Shown here: positions 1 through 5,383 of the stretch, piece after piece
How the letters are laid out: the number at the start of each line of letters is the position of its first letter
Numbering within the stretch: position 1 is the stretch's first letter
Source: Promethearchaeota archaeon
GTDB lineage: Archaea; Asgardarchaeota; Lokiarchaeia; Sigynarchaeales; SOKP01
Assembly (NCBI GenBank): GCA_016839845.1
Contig: JAEOTL010000490.1
Coordinates: 1-5,383, forward strand
Length of the DNA stretch: 5,383 nt
Direction: 5' to 3'
The notes under the pieces: model-generated
The model's input: the letters and a program-made list of their open reading frames with translations, nothing else
Told to the model about the DNA's origin: nothing
The model's database searches: none
Made by a program: the position numbers and the translations under genes

Positions 1-1147
1 AACCAGGACATAGAATAGGCAATCTTGGGGGAATTATTAATAAATCCTTAGGAACAGGAACGCTTTCATACTCCAGATCCATCCAAGCAGCCACAATTTC
101 TAAATAGAGCTCTGCTGGAAATTCCCCATTCTGAGGAAAGAAGTCTTTCCCATGAATCTCTACTTCCTTGGATAATCCTTCTTCATAGGTGATTTGTTTT
201 ATAATATTCTCTATGAAAGGCTCTAATTCTTCAACCACCAGAAGTTCATCAACAGAAGTTAGCATTTTCCTTATAAGTTTTTTAGGGGGAGGATATACCA
301 TCCCTAGTTTAAGGATTGATACTTTATCTTTGATATTAAAATAATTTAAAGCGTCAACCAACAAGGAATACGGGATCCCCGCAGCAATAAAACCATATTT
401 CTTCCCATTGATTTTATTATCTGAAAGTTTAAGAGAATTAAAGGGAAAATCATCGGCAAATTCTTCGATTTCCTTTAATCTTTCTAATAATCGTACCCGG
501 AGTACTCTAGAATGTGAAGGTAGACAGACCCACCGAGATCGATCCCAATCAAATCCATATTCCCCATCAACAGATCTAATTTCCCCAAGTAAAACATCGC
601 CTCTTCCGTGATTTAGACGTGTTGTTGTTCTGAAGAGCACAATACTCTGAAATTCTTCAGAGAACATAAACGCATATTTAATCAGATCCTTAGCTTCTTG
701 AGGAGTTGATGGCTCGAATATTGGGACCAAGGCATGTAATCCAAAATAACGGTTATCTTGCTCATTTTGAGAACTATAACAATTAGGATCATCTGCAGAA
801 ATTAGAACCATTCCTCCTCGCGCACCTGCATAAGCAGCGGTCATAAAGGCATCAGAAGCCACATTTACCCCAACATGCTTCATACTTGCAACTGATCGTA
901 CATTTGACATTGAACCCCCAAAAGCCACTTCAAATGCTACTTTTTCATTGATACTCCATTCCAATTTCAGATGGGGGTGATATGGTTGCATTTCAGCTAA
1001 GACAGTCAGAATTTCTGATGAGGGTGTACCAGGATATCCCGCTCCAATTATAACTCCAGCTTCTAAAATTCCTCTTGCAATTGCTTCGTTCCCAAGTAAA
1101 ATCGCTTTGGAACCAGGTGATTTATCAGCATAAAATGGAATAATCAT
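1..1147 (-). CDS. iorA: Indolepyruvate:ferredoxin oxidoreductase alpha subunit, partial (C-terminus beyond window)
   Basis: Large catalytic subunit of indolepyruvate ferredoxin oxidoreductase, a cytoplasmic enzyme that converts aryl pyruvates (from transaminated Trp, Phe, Tyr) plus CoA to aryl-acetyl-CoA, CO2 and reduced ferredoxin. The frame stays open for 382 codons from the ATG to the window edge. Seen in the translation: LLGNEAIARG (residues 17-26), GYPGTPSSEI (37-46), EWSINEKVAFE (63-73), MKHVGVNVASD (89-99), ADDPNCYSSQNEQD (118-131), and the last residues LPILCPG (376-382). These match the pyrimidine-binding thiamine diphosphate domain and linker of the IorA family; E68 in NEK is probably the cofactor-activating Glu. 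In family members LCPG continues as CPHR and leads into the diphosphate-binding domain and ferredoxin-like iron-sulfur domain, so roughly the last third or more lies off the window. The start overlaps the iorB stop (ATGA, 1147-1144) and has a good ribosome site. No break or frameshift is seen. Confidence 0.96.
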   Translation of the reverse strand, partial: MIIPFYADKSPGSKAILLGNEAIARGILEAGVIIGAGYPGTPSSEILTVLAEMQPYHPHLKLEWSINEKVAFEVAFGGSMSNVRSVASMKHVGVNVASDAFMTAAYAGARGGMVLISADDPNCYSSQNEQDNRYFGLHALVPIFEPSTPQEAKDLIKYAFMFSEEFQSIVLFRTTTRLNHGRGDVLLGEIRSVDGEYGFDWDRSRWVCLPSHSRVLRVRLLERLKEIEEFADDFPFNSLKLSDNKINGKKYGFIAAGIPYSLLVDALNYFNIKDKVSILKLGMVYPPPKKLIRKMLTSVDELLVVEELEPFIENIIKQITYEEGLSKEVEIHGKDFFPQNGEFPAELYLEIVAAWMDLEYESVPVPKDLLIIPPRLPILCPG

Positions 1148-1761
1148 CTTATTTCTCTCCTTAATAATTTCCCTTTTTTTATTCCATTACAGAAGGCTAT
1201 TTTGTTAATACTTTGTGCTTTCTTAGGGACAAATTCCATCACAGATCGTTTCAACGATTCTCGTGTTATAGGAAGTTTTTCGGATCCTGAAAGAACACCC
1301 AACATGTATACATTTAAAGAACGGAGATCTCCTGCTTTCAATGCTTCTTCATGACCATTAATTAAAAACACATTTGGGGTTACATTTTTCAGAAAACTTC
1401 GGATCTTCTTTTCATTTGGATATTCAAGTTGCATCAAATGAATCGTGGGAGGGATTATGATTTTATTATTTATGAAAAAAATTGTATCCGAATTCGCATA
1501 ATTAAAGTTGCGAACTGCTTCACTTGCCTCAAAAGCCAAGACAATTTGACAATTTCCTCTAGGAATTAAAGGACCTTCAACTTCCTTGCCAAATCTAAGA
1601 AATGAAGATACTGATCCTCCTCTCTGAGCCATCCCATGTGTTTCTGCAGTACGAACTTTATATCTATCTAATAATGCTGCCCAAGATAGAATTTGTATTG
1701 CACTTATAACTCCCTGACCACCTACACCTACGATCAGTAAGTTAAAATTCTTAAGTTCCAT
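1144..1761 (-). CDS. iorB: Indolepyruvate:ferredoxin oxidoreductase beta subunit
   Basis: Small subunit of the same cytoplasmic enzyme as IorA, of the pyruvate ferredoxin/flavodoxin oxidoreductase gamma-domain family. The 205 residues are close to the usual length of about 190-200. Seen: an N-terminal beta strand and glycine loop NLLIVGVGGQGVIS (residues 7-20, GVGGQG at 12-17), the signature THGMAQRGGSV (41-51), and LAFEASEA (75-82), where family members generally have a Leu/Glu-rich version. The C-terminal half is a mixed alpha/beta stretch ending in the basic KKGKLLRREIR. The start is ATG at 1761: an in-frame TAG 10-12 nt upstream (1771-1773) rules out an earlier start, and a short ribosome site (AAGGG) precedes it. 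It is the first gene of an iorB-iorA operon with a 4-nt overlap, which supports equal production of both subunits. A TATA-like box and a 20-bp palindrome lie just upstream. The main alternative, another 2-oxoacid oxidoreductase gamma subunit, is unlikely given the iorA partner. Confidence 0.95.
   Translation of the reverse strand: MELKNFNLLIVGVGGQGVISAIQILSWAALLDRYKVRTAETHGMAQRGGSVSSFLRFGKEVEGPLIPRGNCQIVLAFEASEAVRNFNYANSDTIFFINNKIIIPPTIHLMQLEYPNEKKIRSFLKNVTPNVFLINGHEEALKAGDLRSLNVYMLGVLSGSEKLPITRESLKRSVMEFVPKKAQSINKIAFCNGIKKGKLLRREIR
1155..1162 (-). promoter_or_regulatory. Shine-Dalgarno sequence of iorA
   Basis: AAGGAGAG on the minus strand lies 7 nt before the iorA ATG and inside the last codons of iorB (encoding part of LLRREIR). 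It is the strongest ribosome site in the window. With the ATGA overlap, it fixes the iorA start and suggests coupled translation of the two subunits. Confidence 0.8.
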
Positions 1762-1765
1762 AGTG

Positions 1766-1770
1766 CCCTT
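1766..1770 (-). promoter_or_regulatory. Short Shine-Dalgarno sequence of iorB
   Basis: AAGGG on the minus strand (within AGAAGGG, 1766-1772) is 4 nt before the iorB ATG. It is short and close, but it agrees with the only available start codon. Confidence 0.5.
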
Positions 1771-1796
1771 CTATGAGTATATGGTGGAATAAAATA

Positions 1797-1804
1797 ATTA
1801 TATA
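1797..1804 (-). promoter_or_regulatory. TATA-like box of the iorB-iorA operon
   Basis: TATATAAT on the minus strand. If it is an archaeal TATA box, transcription would begin about 25 nt downstream, near 1775, giving a leader of about 14 nt that still includes the AAGGG ribosome site. No clear BRE is seen in front of it (TATAGG). The surroundings are so AT-rich that chance matches are common, so this rests on spacing. Confidence 0.45.
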
Positions 1805-1834
1805 CCTATACTTAATTACTAGTTTTTAATTAAC

Positions 1835-1854
1835 TTATACATGATCATGTATAA
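1835..1854. promoter_or_regulatory. Perfect 20-bp palindrome upstream of iorB, candidate operator
   Basis: Half-site TTATACATGA is followed directly by its exact reverse complement TCATGTATAA, with no spacer and no mismatch. The nearest edge is about 30 bp upstream of the TATA-like box and 73 bp upstream of the iorB start. A two-fold symmetric site of this length fits a dimeric helix-turn-helix regulator of the operon. The position, upstream of the promoter core, would fit an activator or a distal repressor site. The regulator is not encoded in the window. Self-complementarity with no loop makes an RNA hairpin role less likely. Confidence 0.5.
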
Positions 1855-1870
1855 TGGGAATAATCTCCCA
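1855..1870. repeat. Short inverted repeat TGGGA-N6-TCCCA next to the palindrome
   Basis: Arms TGGGA (1855-1859) and TCCCA (1866-1870) are exact complements with a 6-nt spacer, directly abutting the 20-bp palindrome. The GC-rich arms stand out in AT-rich surroundings. It could be a second regulator site or a small stem; no T-run follows closely on either strand, so a terminator is not favoured. Confidence 0.35.
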
Positions 1871-1940
1871 TGATCTTTATGATAGTTTGGGCTATAATAA
1901 ATGAATTATTTAAAAGGATTCAAACTTCTCAAGCTCGAAT

Positions 1941-1976
1941 AAAAAAAAGGAAAAGAAGTAGAATAGATTTTCTATT
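1941..1976 (-). terminator. Probable terminator of the membrane-protein gene
   Basis: On the minus strand the stop codon of the membrane-protein gene overlaps a small hairpin (6-bp arms AATAGA/TCTATT with a 3-nt loop, 1962-1976). A pyrimidine-rich tract, TTCTTTTCC, then runs into eight T (1941-1948). T-rich tracts alone terminate transcription in archaea, and a hairpin plus T-run would serve in bacteria. The stem is AT-rich and weak. The site separates the membrane-protein transcript from the iorBA operon. Confidence 0.5.
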
Positions 1977-2482
1977 TAGCTTATAACTTTGCCCAGATCT
2001 TTCCTAGACTGTTTTGTTTTTTGATTTGTTATATAAAATCCGATAAAGTAGGCTATCAAAATAAGAACAAAAAGTATTATTGCTGATACATAGAACCATC
2101 TTCCTAATACTCCCATAACGTCCATTATAATCCATTTAAGGAACCAAGTTGTTAATCCCCCAAGTATTCCAAATAAAATATCAAAGAAGGCATTTACAAA
2201 AGAGTCACGTCGATTTTCATATTTAGCTCCTAATTTCCATATTAACGTGTTTTCAATAATTTCCCATCCAACAGCAACTATAATAACAAAAATTAGTATC
2301 CAGAACCAGGGCATCGTTGCGGGTCCAATATAATGTTCCCATAATGTTATTATTAAAGAAAATATTGAGAATGCTCCAACACCAAAAGCAATATGACCCC
2401 AGCTGTAAAAATCCCATGGAGATCTCCCAACATAATCTTCTAAAAGACCAACAAATGGCACATATCGTTTTTCGCTTGTCAT
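1976..2482 (-). CDS. Small integral membrane protein, four predicted helices, function unknown
   Basis: I do not recognise a named family with certainty. The 168 residues have a short N-terminal part (1-28) and hydrophobic segments at about 29-48, 57-76, 97-119 and 129-152. The basic tail NQKTKQSRKDLGK (153-165) should lie in the cytoplasm, which puts both ends inside. Polar residues cluster at helix ends: WGH (H30), WEIIEN (W73, E74, E77, N78), and ENRRDSFVNAFFDILFG (E89 to G105, with R91, R92, D93, N97, D101). This H...E..E...RxDS..N...D...G layout resembles VanZ-like and related small membrane families with conserved His, Glu and Asp, but that is from general pattern memory. There is no signal peptide apart from the first helix. 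The ATG at 2482 has only a weak ribosome site (AAGAGAT, 2491-2497), and an in-frame TGA upstream allows no earlier ATG. It lies 127 bp after the glycosidase gene and 214 bp before iorB. Expression as a protein is likely; the role is open. Confidence 0.85.
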   Translation of the reverse strand: MTSEKRYVPFVGLLEDYVGRSPWDFYSWGHIAFGVGAFSIFSLIITLWEHYIGPATMPWFWILIFVIIVAVGWEIIENTLIWKLGAKYENRRDSFVNAFFDILFGILGGLTTWFLKWIIMDVMGVLGRWFYVSAIILFVLILIAYFIGFYITNQKTKQSRKDLGKVIS

Positions 2483-2514
2483 TTTGCTACATCTCTTAAA
2501 GTGACGGCTATTTC

Positions 2515-2522
2515 ATTTTAAA
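2515..2522 (-). promoter_or_regulatory. TATA-like box of the membrane-protein gene
   Basis: TTTAAAAT on the minus strand, 33-40 nt before the ATG. A start about 25 nt downstream (near 2493) would give a leader of about 11 nt. A second AT-rich candidate lies further upstream near 2553-2560 (TTATAAAT region), so the choice is uncertain. The 127-bp gap to the glycosidase gene would allow an own promoter. Confidence 0.35.
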
Positions 2523-2609
2523 TTTGATTAAGAAATACATAATTATTTATGAATTTATAATTGTGTGAATAAAATGGTTAAAGAAGTTTGGTAACTTACA
2601 CAAGGATGC

Positions 2610-4649
2610 CTAAAAAGAGATATCGGCTTGTAATAAGCTTGCATTATTAGATGATGGACCAATTAAAATTTCATACGTAATATCCTCAATCTCCCATTGT
2701 TTATTATCTGGATTATAGTATGCAAAATCTTGTTTGTTCACGCTAATCTCAACTATCTTAGTTTCCTGGGGCATGATTTTTTCTTTCTTGAAGCCTTTTA
2801 ATAGTTTTTCAGGTCTCATAATCCTCGAATTCTTGAAGCCAATATATAGCTGAACAACTTCCTCTCCGGGGATAGACCCTAAATTTGTAACCTCAACATT
2901 TGCAATGACTGTATCATTTGCCTTAGTTACTTTGATATTCTTATATTGATATTCGGTATAACTCAAACCAAACCCAAAGGGGAATGCCGGCTTATTCTTC
3001 TCTTTTTCTAATAAGCTATACCCATGGAAGTATCCATATTCTATTTCTTCAGCGTCTCTGTTAAAGTACGGTAAATGAGCAGGATCTTTAGGAATTGAAA
3101 AGGGTAATTTTCCACTTGGATTAACACTGCCAAAAATAATATTTGCTAAAGCATTTCCCCCTTCCATACCTGAATACCATGCCATTATGATAGCTGGAAC
3201 ACTTTCTTTCCACTCTTCCATAATTATAGCGCTTCCCCCGACTAAGGCGACAATACAATTTGAATTTGCTTCTGCGACACTATTAATTAATTTAATTTCA
3301 TCCTTTTTTAGACTAAGTTCCGTTCGGTCAGAAACGGTTTTAAGTTTTTGAGGAATGTATTCTCCTTCATCTTTATATGTAAAACCAGCAATAATAACCA
3401 CCGCATCAACCTGCTGAGCCAGATTTTTAACAAGTTCTAAATCCCCTCCATTACTATATCGAATGTCAATTCTTTTCCCATATTGATTTATAAAACCCTG
3501 AAGGGGAGTTATAATCTTAGATTGTCGAACATTGCTACTGCCATGATCTCCCGTGTTCTTCATATTTGCTAACTTACCGATTACAGCTAGTGTTTTTATC
3601 TCTTCGATATTTAATGGCAATGTTTTATTTTCATTTTTGAGTAAAACCATACTCTGTTCAGCAACTTTTCGCGCTAATTGGATGTGTTCTTCACAACCTA
3701 ATAATTCAGCTCCATATGATTGCATATCTTTCTTCATTGTAAACTTTAATACTGTTTTGATTACTCTTTTAACAGAATCATTAATTAAATCTAATGAAAC
3801 CTGCCCATTATTAACTGCCCTTTTCAGATTCTTACCATAATATTTAGAACGGGGCATTTCAACATCTAAACCGCCTGTTATGCCCCCAATTGTATCATGA
3901 ATCCCATACATCCAATCTGAATGCACAAATCCTTCGAAATTCCATTCTCTTTTAAGAATATCTTTTAATAAATACTTATTGTGACTACAAAATTCTCCGC
4001 GAATCTTGTTGTATGCAGACATTACAGTAGCACATCCTTCTTCTATGCAGTATTTAAAATGTGGGAGATACACCTCTCTTAACGTCCTTTCATCCATTAA
4101 AACGTTTACCTTAAATCTAGATTTTTCTATACTATTTGCGGCAAAATGTTTAATAGTTGCCATGACATTATGTTTCTGAACACTCCTTACTAGAGCAGCC
4201 CCAAAACGCCCGATATGGAATTGATCTTCTCCGTATGTTTCTTGAGCTCTCCCCCATGCAGGATGACGCAACAAATTAATGCAAACACCCCCAAAAAGAT
4301 TGCCACCATGAATTCGGACTTCTTTGCCTATGACATCTCCGACCTGTTCTTCTAGTTTTATATTCCATGATGCACCTCTTGCCATTGATACTGGAAAACA
4401 GGTAGATCCGGGTATTATTACACCGCGAGGACCATCTGTAAATAGCAGTTCAGGAATACCTAAGCGTTCAACGCCACCTCCAGAATACGGCCTCGCTCCA
4501 AAACCTTTATCTTTTATCATATTCCTAAAAAAATGGTGACCTGACATAACATATACTTTTTCATCCAAAGTCATTTCATCCAAAGATTTCTTGACATACT
4601 CGTCAATTTCTTGATTATTCATACCCAAATAAGGGAGATTCTCACTCAT
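2610..4649 (-). CDS. Family 3 glycoside hydrolase, beta-glucosidase type, cytoplasmic
   Basis: Retaining exo-glycosidase that should release a terminal beta-linked sugar, probably glucose, from oligosaccharides or glucosides; the exact substrate cannot be read from the sequence. The 679 residues show the GH3 order: barrel domain (about 25-305) with LFTDGPRG (69-76, substrate-binding D73), NLLRHPAWGRAQETYGED (125-142, R134), IKHFA (166-170, K167, H168), MSAYN (210-214) and FVHSDW (241-246), whose D245 is the expected nucleophile. The GH3 C-terminal domain (about 335-565) contains DEGEY (427-431) with E428 as likely acid/base, GGSAIIM (471-477), WYSGMEGG (491-498) and NPSGKLP (510-516). A fibronectin III-like domain follows (about 595-665, EEVVQLYI to ILIGPS). 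There is no PA14 insert, signal peptide or membrane anchor, so it should act inside the cell. The block CFPVSMARG...VCINLLRHPAWGRAQETYGED looks like a GH3 subgroup I recall from bacteria, so transfer is possible. ATG 4649 is used: no ATG, GTG or TTG lies in frame for the next 13 codons upstream. No Shine-Dalgarno sequence is seen. Confidence 0.96.
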   Translation of the reverse strand: MSENLPYLGMNNQEIDEYVKKSLDEMTLDEKVYVMSGHHFFRNMIKDKGFGARPYSGGGVERLGIPELLFTDGPRGVIIPGSTCFPVSMARGASWNIKLEEQVGDVIGKEVRIHGGNLFGGVCINLLRHPAWGRAQETYGEDQFHIGRFGAALVRSVQKHNVMATIKHFAANSIEKSRFKVNVLMDERTLREVYLPHFKYCIEEGCATVMSAYNKIRGEFCSHNKYLLKDILKREWNFEGFVHSDWMYGIHDTIGGITGGLDVEMPRSKYYGKNLKRAVNNGQVSLDLINDSVKRVIKTVLKFTMKKDMQSYGAELLGCEEHIQLARKVAEQSMVLLKNENKTLPLNIEEIKTLAVIGKLANMKNTGDHGSSNVRQSKIITPLQGFINQYGKRIDIRYSNGGDLELVKNLAQQVDAVVIIAGFTYKDEGEYIPQKLKTVSDRTELSLKKDEIKLINSVAEANSNCIVALVGGSAIIMEEWKESVPAIIMAWYSGMEGGNALANIIFGSVNPSGKLPFSIPKDPAHLPYFNRDAEEIEYGYFHGYSLLEKEKNKPAFPFGFGLSYTEYQYKNIKVTKANDTVIANVEVTNLGSIPGEEVVQLYIGFKNSRIMRPEKLLKGFKKEKIMPQETKIVEISVNKQDFAYYNPDNKQWEIEDITYEILIGPSSNNASLLQADISF

Positions 4650-4669
4650 TACTCTGCTCAGCTCAATTT

Positions 4670-4677
4670 GATAAAAA
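4670..4677 (-). promoter_or_regulatory. TATA-like box placed for a leaderless glycosidase transcript
   Basis: TTTTTATC on the minus strand lies 21-28 nt before the glycosidase ATG. If used as an archaeal TATA box, the transcript would begin at or within a few nucleotides of the ATG. That agrees with the lack of a ribosome site in the preceding GAGCTGAGCAGAGTA. The match to the TATA consensus is only moderate, and a further T/A-rich candidate lies upstream near 4687-4697. Confidence 0.3.
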
Positions 4678-4813
4678 CATCCTACATCAATTAAAAAAGG
4701 GGATAAAACAAGAATGTTTAATATTTGTTGAAAATTAAGATTTCCTTTAATATTTAGTGATCTTAAGCATAATGGTATTTACAATTATTAAATTTGCAAT
4801 GCGATTTTAACTA

Positions 4814-4831
4814 TTATTAAACTGTTAATAA
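4814..4831. repeat. Inverted repeat TTATTAA-ACTG-TTAATAA, copy 1
   Basis: Seven-base arms are exact complements around a 4-bp spacer. One more A/T pair extends the arms to 8 bp (4813-4832). The arms and spacer length are identical to those of the palindrome at 4991-5008. A lone half-site TTATTAA also occurs at 4785-4791. The site lies about 165 bp upstream of the glycosidase start and could bind a dimeric regulator. Confidence 0.45.
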
Positions 4832-4990
4832 TTATGACGATTCGTAACTGAAATTATACGATTTTTTCAAGTGATCATTAAACATTATCTCTGAGAGCCA
4901 TTTTTGATTGAAGATTATTTCGGTTTCTATTTGGTTTGCAATTATCCTTGAGGTTCTAAGCTTCTACGACGATTTAAAAAGTCTTTATCC

Positions 4991-5008
4991 TTATTAAGAT
5001 CTTAATAA
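4991..5008. repeat. Perfect 18-bp palindrome TTATTAA-GATC-TTAATAA, copy 2
   Basis: All 18 bases are self-complementary, including the central GATC. The arms equal those at 4814-4831, with the same 4-bp spacing, and the two copies are 177 bp apart. It lies about 340 bp upstream of the glycosidase start. A DNA-binding site is more likely than an RNA stem, because the symmetry has no loop. Confidence 0.45.
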
Positions 5009-5306
5009 AAATTTTGATAGCATCTTAGCAAAACTTGAACAAAAAAAATTTTAGAAAAAAATCGGGTGAAATTGTTGAGACAAAGTGATTTTGTACTTAT
5101 ATTTTTTAAGAAAAATTTTTTCTATTCATTAAAATTATGAACTTAATTAGCTTTTATTTCTAAAATAAAGATGATATTCATAATAAGTAAGTTTTAAGCC
5201 TCATTAGAATGCTATAGCAATAAGCTTTACAGAATTCTGGAATAGAGCGTTCATAAAATTGACGATAATTCCAAAGATTTATTAGGATAGTTCAATATTT
5301 ATGTAA

Positions 5307-5329
5307 TAGAAAAAATTTTATTTTTTCTA
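5307..5329. repeat. AT-rich inverted repeat, 10-bp arms, 3-nt loop
   Basis: TAGAAAAAAT and ATTTTTTCTA are exact complements around TTT. On either strand this gives a hairpin with T-rich sequence in one arm, so it could end transcription of a neighbouring gene. On the minus strand it would follow a possible gene end at 5363. The arms are nearly all A and T, so chance occurrence in this background is quite possible. Confidence 0.4.
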
Positions 5330-5383
5330 CTTTGTAATGGAATGTTTGTTTTTAGCCGTAATTTATTCCTCCACATGAATTTG

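Larger units (their letters stand above)
4650..5383. other. Gene-free, very AT-rich region upstream of the glycosidase gene
   Basis: No coding frame of convincing length or composition is seen on either strand over these 734 bases, and no tRNA, rRNA or boxed guide RNA pattern was found by eye. The region holds long A and T runs (for example near 5041-5058 and 5101-5121) and several inverted repeats listed separately. It probably contains the promoter and control region of the glycosidase gene at its left end and the end or start of an unseen gene at its right end. Confidence 0.6.

Noticed and set aside
408..611. 67-codon open frame on the plus strand
   Set aside because: It lies wholly within iorA on the opposite strand; its product is Ser/Asn-rich with no domain, while the minus-strand frame gives clear IorA motifs.
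1884..1926. Inverted repeat AGTTTG...CAAACT in the iorB upstream gap
   Set aside because: Six-base arms separated by 31 bases are expected by chance in sequence of this composition.
2317..2499. 60-codon open frame on the plus strand
   Set aside because: It lies opposite the 5' part of the membrane-protein gene, has no ribosome site and no recognisable product.
3553..3840. 95-codon open frame on the plus strand
   Set aside because: It is the antisense shadow of the glycosidase gene, whose minus-strand frame is continuous and carries GH3 motifs on both sides.
4324..4539. 71-codon open frame on the plus strand
   Set aside because: It is antisense to the conserved N-terminal part of the glycosidase, including the TDGPRG motif.
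4836..4976. Repeated short word ACGATT (GACGATT, TACGATT, GACGATT) in the gene-free region
   Set aside because: The spacing is irregular and the word is too short to call a repeat array or a box guide RNA; no paired C and D boxes with proper spacing were found.
5153..5169. Inverted repeat TTTATTT-CTA-AAATAAA
   Set aside because: Seven-base arms made only of A and T are weak evidence in such an AT-rich region, with no gene end nearby to explain them.
5363..5383. Possible C-terminal end (QIHVEE, then TAA) of a minus-strand gene entering from the right edge
   Set aside because: Only six codons are visible and other frames are equally open, so it cannot be supported as a gene from this window.

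Overview
The window is AT-rich and carries four genes, all on the minus strand, so transcription runs from high to low coordinates. The organism is most likely an anaerobic archaeon. The two-subunit ferredoxin-dependent indolepyruvate oxidoreductase (iorB, iorA) is typical of archaea and strict anaerobes that ferment amino acids. TATA-like boxes also sit at archaeal distances upstream of iorB and of a small membrane-protein gene, and the large glycosidase gene has no Shine-Dalgarno sequence but a TATA-like box placed as for a leaderless transcript. An AT-rich anaerobic bacterium cannot be excluded. An Asgard-type archaeon would fit, but that is an inference from composition and gene content only.

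Layout from the upstream (right) end: 4650-5383 is gene-free, very AT-rich, and holds several inverted repeats, including two copies of TTATTAA-N4-TTAATAA. Positions 4649-2610 encode a 679-residue family 3 glycoside hydrolase (beta-glucosidase type) with no signal peptide. After a 127-bp gap comes a 168-residue protein with four predicted membrane segments (2482-1976), which ends in a small hairpin and a T-rich tract that looks like a terminator. A 214-bp regulatory-looking gap follows, with a perfect 20-bp palindrome, a small stem and a TATA-like box. Then comes iorB (1761-1144), overlapping by ATGA with iorA (1147-1), which is cut by the window edge just before its C-terminal thiamine diphosphate and iron-sulfur part.

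IorA and IorB form one enzyme: it oxidises aryl pyruvates made from aromatic amino acids to aryl-acetyl-CoA and reduces ferredoxin. The glycosidase would act on short oligosaccharides or glucosides in the cytoplasm. Nothing links the glycosidase or membrane protein to IorAB beyond shared strand; separate promoters and the terminator suggest at least two, probably three, transcription units. I found no convincing RNA gene, mobile element, CRISPR array or new multi-gene system. The least explained parts are the palindromes and the small membrane protein.
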